A model generated the notes under the pieces. The model was given only the letters and a program-made list of their open reading frames with translations. It did no database searches and had not been told where the DNA came from. A program made the position numbers and the translations under genes. A stretch of 64,000 bases of DNA from Macrostomum hystrix (Eukaryota > Platyhelminthes > Macrostomidae): assembly GCA_950097015.1 (NCBI GenBank), contig CATNEN010000003.1, positions 13,993,001 through 14,057,000 on the forward strand, given 5' to 3'. Every line of letters starts with the position of its first letter. Positions within the stretch are counted from its first letter, which is position 1. This document shows, one piece after another, positions 49,901 to 58,988 of the stretch.

Positions 49901-50303
49901 GGAAGTGAATGGAGGCTGATGTGGAAGTGAATAAAGTCTGAATTTCCAAACTTATAGCGAGTTCAACAGTTTCACGCTCTGTGTGAAGAACGGCCCAGTC
50001 GAGCAGCAGCAGCAGCAGCGCACAGGAGCGCTGCAAATCACTGTTCAGCCAGCCGCTGCACCGCCCGTGCCACAAAGACCGCCGCCAAATAGGCAGGCTA
50101 GTAAAATTCGCGACCCACTGTCTGGCATTCCCTTTGAAGTTAGCCGACGCTGGGGTGGCGCCGGCGCAGCGGATGCTGGCGCAATGTTCGGCTTCAATCT
50201 GAATGATATTGTTATTAAATCTGGCGCACAGATTGAAGCAGAATATGCTTATAGGTTCTCATTGGAGCGACAGGTGTGCGAACAGTCGCTAATGGAAGGC
50301 TGA
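46852..50303 (+). CDS. MVB12: ESCRT-I subunit MVB12 (MABP + UMA domains; 4 exons)
   Basis: Exons 46852-46917, 47867-48056, 48145-48274 and 49958-50303 join with GT-AG borders and phases 0, 1 and 2 into 243 residues. Exons 1-3 form the MABP domain: DLKIVCDPNKAPPKF, then THDSREDADLWKDSLF, VTRYLC, IIETTWDTQERALKKKQLAI, and RPPAGYSVIGEFN. Exon 4 has a 5-Gln run, a Pro-rich linker (PPVPQRPPPN) and a C-terminal UMA domain (DPLSGIPFEVSRRW; EYAYRFSLERQ). Human MVB12A/B are 273 and 319 residues, so this is a compact full-length member. Known role: fourth subunit of ESCRT-I, which sorts ubiquitinated cargo into multivesicular bodies. The A or B paralogue cannot be assigned. Introns 1 and 3 are largely minisatellite; intron 2 is 88 nt. 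Confidence 0.92.
47013..47815. repeat. 21-bp minisatellite TTCACTCTTCTTATCAGACAT
   Basis: About 38 units filling most of MVB12 intron 1. Frames on both strands (377 and 311 codons) are artefacts, although the plus-strand frame runs into genuine MVB12 exon 2. Confidence 0.95.
47867..48056 (+). CDS. MVB12: MVB12 exon 2 (core MABP)
   Basis: Starts ITVTHDSREDADLWK after acceptor aaatcgcag. Ends one base into a codon before gtaaga (phase 1), so the joined sequence reads TWDTQERA, as in the family. The open frame itself runs on through the donor, but reading through would break the MABP match. Confidence 0.9.
48145..48274 (+). CDS. MVB12: MVB12 exon 3 (end of MABP)
   Basis: Acceptor acccaaacag and donor ATTGG|gtgagc. 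Encodes ERALKKKQLAIKMQ, then AINDIILLGKQKRPPAGYS. It is 130 nt and flanked by an 88-nt intron on its left. Confidence 0.9.
48331..49932. repeat. 22-bp minisatellite (GTGGAAGTGAATGGAAGCTGAT)
   Basis: About 73 units occupying nearly all of the 1683-nt MVB12 intron 3. Variants GGAGGCTG, GGAATCTG and AACTGAATG occur in blocks. Confidence 0.97.
49958..50303 (+). CDS. MVB12: MVB12 exon 4 (linker and UMA domain)
   Basis: Acceptor aaacttatag, only about 22 nt after the last minisatellite unit of intron 3. Encodes GEFNSFTLCVKNG, poly-Gln, a Pro-rich linker and the UMA box, ending CEQSLMEG then TGA at 50301-50303. Confidence 0.92.
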
Positions 50304-51345
50304 CGAAGCCGATGGTGATTTAGTCTATGGTTGACTCTGAAACAGGAAATTATGAAAACTATTCTTTTAAACAATATTGTATAGTTTATTGATTTATCCA
50401 AATTAATCCTTGTATTGAGCATCGTTGTCATGCTATTATTGAGAGCGCTTCTGCTTTTCCTTATTTTGTTTTTGGATTTTGACACTCAAAATAATATACT
50501 TTTATTATTAGCGAAGTGTCTTTTGGACGATAAGTAATAGGCTATTATCTAACTGTACATTTAAGACTCTTCCCCAGGGTACAAATATATAGCCGTCAAC
50601 CAATCAACGGCGAGCTCTTATCAAAATTCAGATTGTAGACCGTTCGCGAGGGGTAGAGGAGCCAGCCAATGAGCGACGAGCTCTTATCTTATGTTTATAC
50701 TCTTGACTCTGCTGGCGCGTAAAAGAGTTGTACATTCAAACTGTACATTCTATGACTGGTAAGACGGCCAAAAATTAGCTAATCTGCAGCGAGCTCTTGT
50801 CCGACTGTACTTTCTCCAACCTTAGGGCCAGTCTATAAGCAAAGTGCTTCTATAACTAAGAGAATAATTTGTGCCCATTTTATTAACCGAATAAGAATGC
50901 ATAACTTTACAAATTCAGGCACTAAATAGTTAAATCTATACTAACATACTTAACCATACAGTTTATGTGCATTATAAAGAGTTGTACGCACACTAGATTT
51001 TTTATTTTGCACGTTTATAAACTTTTCTACATCAGATAATTGTCTAAGTTTTCCTAATTCATTTTCGTGTAAAGCTTAATCAGTATCTAACGCTGATTGT
51101 GTAAAAATAAATAGAAGATAATTTATCGATTCTAAGAATATGTTTCTCGTTAATAAAATGCACTCTTGTATAATGCTATCTACATTGGCAGATTATACTT
51201 ACGAGTATAAAAGAACTTTTTTGGAATAAACAGTTAAGCTTCTGTTTTTTTCGAATGATTGTTTGCCACGAGGACGTTTAAACTTTATTTATGGCGCTTG
51301 TCCTGGAAAACTTTTGTCAGTGTAAGGATGCATCAGTGTAAAGAG
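50304..51345. other. MVB12 3' flank with a threefold CCAAT-type motif
   Basis: CCAATCAACGGCGAGCTCTT (about 50600), CCAATGAGCGACGAGCTCTT (about 50668) and CTAATCTGCAGCGAGCTCTT (about 50785) repeat at 70-120-bp spacing. No gene attached. Confidence 0.45.
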
Positions 51346-51354
51346 ATAACACAC

Positions 51355-51845
51355 AGAAGATATGAGACAGGAGAGATGAGACACAGGAGAGACGACACAT
51401 GGAAGAGATGAGACACGGAAGAGATGAGACATGGAAGAGATGAGGCATAAAAGAGACGAGACATGGAAGAGATGAGACATGGAAGAGATGAGACATGGAA
51501 GAGACGAGACATGGAAGAGATGAGACATGGAAGAGATGAGACATGGAAGAGATGAGACATGGAAAAGATGAGACATGGAAGAGATGAGACATGGAAGAGA
51601 TGAGACATGGAAGAGATGAGACATGGAAAAGATGAGACATGGAAAAGATGAGACATGGAAGAGATGAGACATGGAAGAGATGAGACATGGAAGAGATGAG
51701 ACATGGAAGAGATGAGACATGGAAGAGATGAGACATGGGAGAGATGAGACATGGGAGAGATGAGACATGGAAGAGACGAGACACGGAAGAGATGAGACAC
51801 AGGAGAGATGAGACATGGAAGAGATGAGACACGGAAGAGATGAGA
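51355..51845. repeat. 16-bp minisatellite GAGATGAGACATGGAA (free array)
   Basis: About 30 units of the hAT-associated family (ACATGGAA variant), 700 bp left of hAT copy 1, with no hAT termini of its own. Confidence 0.95.
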
Positions 51846-52520
51846 TTCTTATAAATCATTTGAGGCTTTGCCTCATCGGAGGCAAAGCTGTATAACTTTC
51901 AACGAAGCATAATATTACTGACAACATATATTTAAAAAGCATTTTAGCTGCCTCCTGTCAATCACAAACTGTTACTGTATTTGAAAAATGAGAATCTTCA
52001 ATCTCCTCAGTCTAAAGACAGTGGCTGTACGCAGGCTTTCGAACCTGTCCTGGACAAGCATAATGAAATTAAAATGGAGTTCAAAATATTTACTTAGCTG
52101 CTATTGAACCAATTCAATCTTTCCATCGTTGATAGACAGAAGCTGAAAAAAACTTTCTTTTTTTGTTCAACCGAATCTCAGTCCAATCGTGCCTTCACTC
52201 TGCTCTCGTGTTTTCGGATGAGTTCATTCTCTCTGGCTGATTTAGTCGAGATCTATTTTTTAGGCCCAATCCGTCAGTCTGTCACGTTCATTCTGCGGCT
52301 GATTAAACGTTATTTCTTTCACGAAACACTCTTTTATTTTCTTTAAACAGAATAATCTCCTGAGAACTGTTTAATTGTGAAGTTGAAGAAAAATTTATAT
52401 GATAAAAAACTAGAAACAATTCTGTCTGCCAGTCTTTTGATTAAATGGTTTTAGACCGTTATTTTTTCTATATAGCCTACAGGTACCAATATACGATCTG
52501 ATAAACTCCTTATTCACCAA
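51846..52520. other. Intergenic, unique
   Basis: Nothing recognised between the free array and the SINE A head. Confidence 0.4.
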
Positions 52521-52545
52521 GGATGAGTAGCAGAGCGGTCTAACG

Positions 52546-53788
52546 CAGGGGTTGTGCAAACTTATTAGCTAGCGGGCCAAAGGGAGAACCTAAAAGACGA
52601 CAGCGGGCCGCATTGACTGTAGAAATATGAGATATGGGAGAGATATGAGACTTGGAAGAGATGCGGAAGAGATGACACGGGAGAGATGAGACACAGGAGA
52701 GATGAGACACGTGTGAGATGAGACACAGGAGAGATGAGACACAGGAGAGATGAGATATGGAAGAGATGAGACACGGGAGAGATGAGACACGGGAGAGATG
52801 AGACACAGGAGAAATGAGACACAGGAGAGATGAGATATGGAAGAGATGAGACACGGGAGAGATGAGACACGGGAGAGATGAGACACGGGAGAGATGAGAT
52901 ATGGAAGAGATGAGACACGGGAGAGATGAGACACGGGAGAGATGAGACACGGGAGAGATGAGACACAGGAGAGATGATATATGGAAGAGATGAGACACGG
53001 GAGAGATGAGACACGTGAGAGATGAGACACGGGAGAGATGAGACACGGGAGAGATGAGACACGGGAGAGATGAGACACAGAAGAGATGAGATATGGAAGA
53101 GATGACACGGGAGAGATGAGACACAGGAGAGATGAGACACGTGAGAGATGAGACACAGGAGAGATGAGACACAGGAGAGATGAGATATGGAAGAGATGAG
53201 ACACGGGAGAGATGAGACACGGGAGAGATGAGACACAGGAGAGATGAGACACAGGAGAGATGAGATATGGAAGAGATGAGACACGGGAGAGATGAGACAC
53301 GGGAGAGATGAGACACGGGAGAGATGAGACACAAGAGAGATAAGACACAGGAGAGATGAGATATGGAAGAGATGAGACACTGGAGAGATGAGACACGGGA
53401 GAGATGAGACACGGGAGAGATGAGATATGGAAGAGATGAGACACGGGAGAGATGAGACACGGGAGAGATGAGACACGGGAGAGATGAGACACGGGAGAGA
53501 TGAGTCACAGGAGAGATGAGATATGGAAGAGATGAGACACGGGAGAGATGAGACACGTGAGAGATGAGACACGGGAGAGATGAGATATGGAAGAGATGAG
53601 ACACGGGAGAGATGAGACACGGGAGAGATGAGACACGTGAGAGATGAGATATGGAAGAGATGAGACACGGGAGAGATGAGACACGGGAGAGATGAGACAC
53701 GTGAGAGATGAAACAGGATGTTTTGACTGTAGGTGAAGGGGCAACGGGCCGTATTTCGAGGGCCGCATCTGGAGTTTGCCGACCCCTG
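52546..53788. mobile_element. hAT-like non-autonomous element, copy 1 (minisatellite-bearing)
   Basis: The left end is CAGGGGTTGTGCAAACT and the right end, reverse complemented, is CAGGGGTCGGCAAACT. Flanking 8-bp target duplications are perfect: GTCTAACG at 52538-52545 and 53789-53796. Subterminal GCGGGCC/GGGCCG motifs are typical of hAT-type MITEs. The interior 52630-53710 is a 16-bp tandem array. No transposase frame is present, so it is non-autonomous. Confidence 0.9.
52630..53710. repeat. 16-bp minisatellite inside hAT copy 1
   Basis: About 67 units of GAGATGAGACACGGGA with periodic GAGATATGGAA units, giving higher-order blocks of about 5-8 units. Confidence 0.95.
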
Positions 53789-54190
53789 GTCTAACGCGTC
53801 TGCCTCTCGCACCAAGGTCCCTGAGCTCGATTCCGCGGCGTGGACACAATTATCTGTGGCGCAGTCGTGGATAGGACCAACTCCAAGGCACAGTGAAGTG
53901 TACAATGCCTGACCCTAAGAAAGTCAGGGCCGATGTACACAGCCTGTGAGCGTGTGCCTGCATGGGTACAGTAATCTGGGTGCTTGTGTGCTCAGGAGTC
54001 AGCGAAAAGGTTTATCAATGTTTTTCTCCTGGTATTCATTTTCCATTGTTTATCTAGATTCTTAACTATATTGGCTCCACTTCAGAATTATCTGTACTAG
54101 AGTAGGCTGAGAGAGTGTCTTCAATATGATTGGCCGATTTCAATCAGAGCCAGAAAGAATGATTAATATCTGAAGTTACTCCCAGATCCT

Positions 54191-54199
54191 TATATAAAG
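54191..54199 (+). promoter_or_regulatory. TATA box of the secreted-peptide gene
   Basis: TATATAAAG about 100 nt upstream of the ATG at 54292. A start site about 25-30 nt downstream (near 54220) would give a leader of about 70 nt. No acceptor-like sequence lies between it and the ATG. Confidence 0.6.
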
Positions 54200-54291
54200 G
54201 CTTCAGATTCTGTCAGAGTAGTACAGGCGAATAAGCTGACCGGCTCGAGTCCATCATAAAGAAGCTAATTAAATCAATTTTTAAACAAAAC

Positions 54292-55514
54292 ATGGCCATA
54301 AATCTCAGAATGCTAAACGCGCTTCTGTTGGCTTCGTTGACGTACGCATGCTTATTAAGCCAAGTGTGCGATGGCCATGCTAGTAAGTTAATACTAGTTG
54401 AGTACAGTTAATCTGAAGTAAATTTCAAATTGCAAAATAACGCTTTCTTATCATTTATTTGAATTTTTTCAGTTTGCGCAGATCATATCAACTTGCACTA
54501 TTGCTACTCGTGTAAGTTAGTTTAACATCTAAGAGTTATCTAAGATTGGGGATGAAAGATTCTTCACAGAAGATCAGGACCATTCCCTCAGATTCTTCAG
54601 GACTGCAACCTCAGATTTTTCAGGACCATTCCCTCAGATTCTTCAGGACTATTCCCTCAGATTCTTCAGGACTATTCCCTCAGATTCTTCAGGACCATTC
54701 CCTCAGATTCTTCAGGACCATTCCCTCAGATTCTTCAGGACTATTCCCTCAGATTCTTCAGGACCATTCCCTCAGATTCTTCAGGGCTGCTTCCTCAGAT
54801 TCTTCAGGACCATTCCCTCAGATTCTTCAGGACCATTCCCTCAGATTCTTCAGGGCTGCTTCCTCAGATTCTTCAGGACCGTTCCCTCAGATTCTTCAGG
54901 ACCATTCCCTCAGATTCTTCAGGGCTGCTTCCTCAGATTCTTCAGGACTATTCCCTCAGATTCTTCAGGGCTGCTTCCTCAGATTCTTCAGGGCTGCTTC
55001 CTCAGATTCTTCAGGACCATTCCCTCAGATTCTTCAGGACTGCAACCTCAGATGCCTCTTTAGATGCCTCAGAACTATTCGCTCGAATTTATGGTACCTC
55101 AGTTTATCGAGGTTCATTCCTTTAGTATTCCATTCGTTGTACTTTAGCACAAAACCCGCGTAAAAACGACTTGCCCATTGATTTTGGTCATCTAAAATTC
55201 AAAAGGGAATGTGAAACGAGCACTGGAGGCCGTGAATGATCAGGAGCAGCGGAACGCTCAGCAGAAAGTTTTGATGGCAATGCTCAAGGCTTACAATCGA
55301 CTGGTACGTAAGGACACATTTAAAAGATCATATTGCACCACCAATGTTAAATCGTTTGATAATATTCGAATTCTAACCATCTTCACAGGACCCAATCTGG
55401 GCTCAAATGGAAGATTTTCAGGCCGGAAAAGTACCAACAAATGACCTTTCTGCGGAGGAAGCGACGAAAAGTCCGATTGAAGATCTAAACGATTCGCGGG
55501 ACAATATTTGGTGA
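54292..55514 (+). CDS. Small secreted protein, candidate neuropeptide/peptide-hormone precursor (4 exons)
   Basis: Exons 54292-54382, 54473-54511, 55206-55303 and 55389-55514 join (GT-AG, phases 1, 1, 0) into 117 residues. The N-terminus MAINLRMLNALLLASLTYA is a clear signal peptide, with cleavage plausible near CDGHA. The following segment ICADHINLHYCYSWNV is followed by the dibasic site KR; its two Cys are nine residues apart and could form one loop. Next comes a helical stretch (ALEAVNDQEQRNAQQK...) reaching AGK about 40 residues later, a possible amidation/cleavage site, and then an acidic C-terminal spacer ending DNIW. I do not recognise the family. The prohormone reading rests on size, signal peptide, dibasic site and TATA promoter. 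It could instead be another small secreted protein. Intron 2 holds a 23-bp minisatellite; introns 1 and 3 are 90 and 85 nt. AATAAA is at 55629-55634. Confidence 0.7.
54570..55070. repeat. 23-bp minisatellite (CCTCAGATTCTTCAGGACCA)
   Basis: About 21 units with GGGCTGCTT and GGACTATT variants, in intron 2 of the secreted-peptide gene. Confidence 0.95.
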
Positions 55515-55628
55515 TAATCAATCACGACGATTAAACGAAAGGACTGAATGAGCTTTTTGAAATGCTTGGTGATCGTTATTAAATTCAGAATCAAGTTAAG
55601 ATCAGACGCAAAAAATTAATTCAACGTC

Positions 55629-55634
55629 AATAAA
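55629..55634 (+). terminator. Poly(A) signal AATAAA
   Basis: AATAAA 115 nt after the stop of the secreted-peptide gene. A second AATAAA-like motif follows about 35 nt further on. Confidence 0.5.
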
Positions 55635-55639
55635 TCGTT

Positions 55640-56584
55640 TTCGTGTTTTGTCAATTATCTTGGGAATAAAAACTCAACTATTAGTCCTGTCCTGGCTTTG
55701 ACCTTTACTACACCCACAGTTCGCTACAAAAAAACATTCAGTGGGTAAAAAATGTACAACTGCAGCAAAAGTTCGATAAAATCTTAGGAAATACCCGAAA
55801 TGTACTCGTACGTTGCCTAAATGACTAAATTGTATATTTTAGTCGATTCCAGACTCGAACATCGATCTTAAAGTCATAAGTCTTAAACTATAACCAAAAA
55901 TTGGGAAGATCGTGAAACCCATAGCTATGGGTACATTTTCAGTTGTACCTGCCTGTCATGAGTTTTTAATTGTCAGGCAGGGTAGCTTAGCTTGTATTCT
56001 AAGAAAAATGAATTCAACAAAACTAAGAACAAGGTTGAATTGAAAATTGTTGTTGTTATTATAAAATGAAAATAAACAAAAGCCAGTGCATCGCCATTGT
56101 TTATTGTTAGTCAAGAAGCTACAAGTCTGAGATGATTCTCAAGGACGCGGCGTTTAAGGAACTTGATTCACAATACGAAGTGAACAGGTACACCACAGAA
56201 TCCGTTCCAAATGAGCCAACTACAATGCAGCTATTTAAGCATGCGAATACACAGGATAACGAAATGCTTCTTAAAACTAGGATTATGTACAAGACAACGC
56301 AAAATTGAAGTCTTCTTTTTTGCAGATAAAATATTCTAAGCAATGTTAACTGAATGTCAATCTAAAACAAACTGAATATTTTTCAAAATGTTCAATACTC
56401 TTCAATCGCTACTGTCGATCGCGTCGCGTCGCACAAGTAGTAGTTTATAGGCGATTCCACAATATTTTGTTTAGTAAACCGCTTTTAGTGCACCAAATCT
56501 TTCGAATTGTGGAAACGATCTTAACAGTAATGATATAGTACACACAGCAAAAATAAAGTTCAGTCAAATCCAAATCATTTTATG
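55640..56584. other. Intergenic between the peptide gene and ISCA1
   Basis: AT-rich, no gene recognised. The two genes converge here. Confidence 0.4.
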
Positions 56585-57103
56585 TTAGACATTGAAGCTT
56601 TCACCGCAGCCGCAGGTGCCTTTAGCATTGGGATTATAAAATACAAACTCACTAACTAAAGGCCCTTTAACATAATCCATCTCTGTGCCCAATAGTGTTA
56701 GTTGAGCCTTGCGATCGATGTAGATTGTTACACCGTCTTGTACAACAGTTTCATCCATGGCACCTTTTTCGCTAGCGTATTCCAAGGTGTAGGACAGACC
56801 ATTGCAGCCGCGGGTTCGGACACCGATGCGCAGACCCTTAGCTGAGCTGCCCGATTCGACCAAAGCGGCTTTGATTCGGTCCACAGCGGCCTGGGTCAGG
56901 GTTAGGGGCGATCTAGTCGGACGAAAATTCGGTCCCCGACCAGGAATCACGGTGGCCGACAGGCCTGAGGCCAAGCCTCTACTACTACTACACAAACTAG
57001 TGCCGCTATGAACGATGTTTGGTAGCGAGGAGCCGTAGAGAGTGGCTGACAATGTCTGACAAAAGCCTCTGAGTGAGGCCACTCGATAAAGCATAATCGA
57101 CAT
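56585..57103 (-). CDS. ISCA1: Mitochondrial iron-sulfur cluster assembly protein ISCA1
   Basis: A single coding exon of 172 residues. The C-terminal 105 residues match the A-type Fe-S carrier fold: SPLTLTQAAVDRIK, GLRIGVRTRGCNGLSYTLEY, QLTLLGTEMDYV and the end PNAKGTCGCGESFNV. The three cluster-binding Cys are at about 100, 164 and 166. Residues 1-60 are Arg/Ser/Leu-rich without acids, fitting a mitochondrial presequence. It is longer than human ISCA1 (129 residues). Known role: with ISCA2 and IBA57, maturation of [4Fe-4S] proteins in mitochondria. I chose ATG at 57103 (MSIMLYRVASLRG) because a splice-acceptor sequence ends at 57117, just upstream, so the in-frame ATG at 57142 probably lies in an intron or outron. 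Confidence 0.95.
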   Translation of the reverse strand: MSIMLYRVASLRGFCQTLSATLYGSSLPNIVHSGTSLCSSSRGLASGLSATVIPGRGPNFRPTRSPLTLTQAAVDRIKAALVESGSSAKGLRIGVRTRGCNGLSYTLEYASEKGAMDETVVQDGVTIYIDRKAQLTLLGTEMDYVKGPLVSEFVFYNPNAKGTCGCGESFNV

Positions 57104-57116
57104 TTCTTTATAGGAA

Positions 57117-57135
57117 CTGAAAGTTAGGTAAAGTT
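57117..57135 (-). promoter_or_regulatory. Probable 5'-UTR splice acceptor of ISCA1
   Basis: Minus strand reads ctttacctaactttcag followed by TTCCTATAAAGAAATG, placing a strong acceptor 13 nt before the chosen start codon. Confidence 0.55.
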
Positions 57136-57398
57136 GTTTCATGAAAAATATAACTTATTTACGCACAGGATAAAAGGCTAAAACAAAAGTTCACATTAGG
57201 CTTGACTTTCTCAGAGTTTTATAGACCCACCTGCGATTATTAAGACCTGAATCACAGTTTTTTATCAAGTTAATTTTACAACTGCGCGAAATGAAACACT
57301 GGGTGTCTTGCTTAGGGACACAAATTGCTTCCCTGACACTTAGAGTCTATTGCATTTTAATATGTATATTTAAAATATTTGTCTCTTAAATGAGTCCA

Positions 57399-58779
57399 TC
57401 ACGTCGCCTCATCGTTCTTAGTATTATCAAGTGTCGGCTCGTTGAGCACAAATCTATCATCGAAAGCAGCAGAGACGCTCATCTCAACGCTGGACAATAC
57501 TCCATGCAAGATAGTTTCGAAGCTGAGCGCGCTTACTATTAGTAGCGCCATTACAACGGCTGATATTAGCAACATGACAAGAAAGTGTTGCATCATGATG
57601 CTTTTAAAGTTGGCCAACGGTACCTGCTTGTGTCTAATTAGCCTGCCAGTTAAAAGATGTTTTGACCTGGTTAACAGTTGCTCTTTCTAATTTATCGTTT
57701 AAATTAATTTACATCAAACAACAAAAACTAATACCTAACAGGCTCCGCAACAGATCTTCGATGTCTCTCTGTCGCGCATTCAAAGTTAGCGTAGCCACTT
57801 AGACCAGACTGTACTGGGCATGCCAGACAGGGTGTTTCATTGCCGGGTGAATATTCGCCAGGTAGGCAGGCTTGACAAACTAATCGACCAGCAAAGCTGG
57901 ACAATGCGTAGCCAGGCGGACAAATTGTTAATTTAAACGGCGTCAGAAGTGTCATTATATGGAATACTGCTACGAGTTCAACGCGAGAGCCGTGATTTGG
58001 ACGATGAGCGCAAGCCAAGATGCCATTTAGATATTGTCGAGCAACAGCGCTACAAGGTTGCAGATAATCAGTGTGTTTCTATGTAAAATAGCCTCATACT
58101 ATGATATTCTACGATTTTGTAGAGATATACATTTAAGTAACAAACTGAGCGGGTTATAGCATGACGACTATTTCTACCCGTTATATAGACGTAAGGATTG
58201 ATAAAAACTTGTTTTTGAAGCTTCAAATCTAATCAGTGTCGTTTTCTTCATTTAAAATTATTGATTTTCTCTTGCTTAGGTTAATACGAGATATCATTAA
58301 AAATTATTCAGTTTTTACGTATTTTATACGCACCCGTACGACAAAACCCTGTCTTGTGAGTCAACGATACCGATAGCCTTGACGATAATAGAATTTTTGT
58401 TAGCCGCTTCGTCCGATATGCGAAATGAGCTACTGTTAGTAATATCAGTAGTATAATTGGCATAACTTGAAGATTTTACTCCGTAAAAAACAGATCTGCC
58501 TTTGACATCGAAACGTATTCGACGCAACAAAGAATTTGTATTACTAAAGTACCAATCGATAGGAGTATTTGTCTGACCCATCGACAGTGACGGCTGGCAG
58601 GTGATAGTTCGCTCTTCGCCAAATAGCAGAAGAACAATACGCGACTTGCTGTAGTCTTGAACTGTGACGTAATCATCGATAGGAAAGTCCAATGAAAGCT
58701 TCGAAGTTACAAGAGAGCAAGAAGCCGCCAAGAATGTCCATAAAATCAAATTTCTTTCTGTCTGAGTCCTTGAGCACAT
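57399..58779 (-). CDS. Ig-domain, Cys-rich type I membrane protein (3 exons)
   Basis: Exons 58779-58334, 58049-57735 and 57642-57399 join in phase 2 at both introns (284 and 92 nt) to 334 residues. Residues 1-26 look like a signal peptide (NLILWTFLAASCSLVTS). An Ig-like domain follows: C61 in TITCQP, W76 in PIDWYF, and the distal Cys in YLNGILACAHR after the first splice. NYT and NSS are N-glycosylation sites. Then comes a Cys-rich module starting ICPPGYALSS with C..C and C..CP spacing, resembling GCC2/GCC3 or Ephrin-receptor-like repeats. RHRR just after it could be a furin site. A membrane segment (HFLVMLLISAVVMALLIV) is followed by a cytoplasmic tail of about 45 residues. The family is not recognised; an adhesion or receptor role is inference. 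At intron 2 a second acceptor 9 nt downstream is also in frame. ATTAAA on the minus strand at 57361-57356 could be the poly(A) signal. Confidence 0.75.
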
Positions 58780-58899
58780 TTTTTTAAAAGACAGATCAAG
58801 TCTATTCGAATGTAGGCTAATAAATCATTAGAGTTATTTTTTCACTTTATTTTCCTACCCTTTGCCATAGACAGTTGAAAATAATGAAGGACAGACAAT

Positions 58900-58988
58900 T
58901 TTTATCGGTATGGTGTACTTTTACGAAAACTTTTACACCCTCTGGTGTTTCCCTAGACGAAAAAATAGCCTGGTAGTTCTACTGTTAA
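58900..58988 (-). mobile_element. Right terminus related to the TTAA MITE
   Basis: TGGTAGTTCTACTGTTAA at 58971-58988 is the inverted terminus of the same family. The rest of the element is not recognisable. Confidence 0.4.

Larger units (their letters stand above)
52521..54005 (+). mobile_element. SINE family A copy split by a hAT insertion
   Basis: The head GGATGAGTAGCAGAGCGG matches the Pol III box A consensus TRGYNNANNNGG. After the inserted element the SINE resumes with GTCTAACGCGTCTGCCTCTC, box B-like GAGCTCGATTCC, and the shared body to CTCAGGAGTCAGCG. Removing 52546-53796 (element plus one 8-bp duplicate) restores a continuous tRNA-like head. Confidence 0.8.

Noticed and set aside
49212-50075. 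287-codon minus-strand FHSLPHQLPFTSTS frame
   Set aside because: It is the antisense of the 22-bp array in MVB12 intron 3 and part of exon 4.
52540-53905. Overlapping minus-strand [13 protein letters not shown] frames (up to 446 codons)
   Set aside because: They translate the 16-bp hAT-borne array. They do not resemble a transposase.
55985-56343. 74-codon minus-strand frame near 56119-56343
   Set aside because: AT-rich, no recognisable domain, no splice or promoter context.
57104-57142. Upstream in-frame ATG of ISCA1 (MKQLYLTFSSYKE)
   Set aside because: A strong splice acceptor lies between it and the next ATG. The added residues include acidic positions and would spoil the presequence start.
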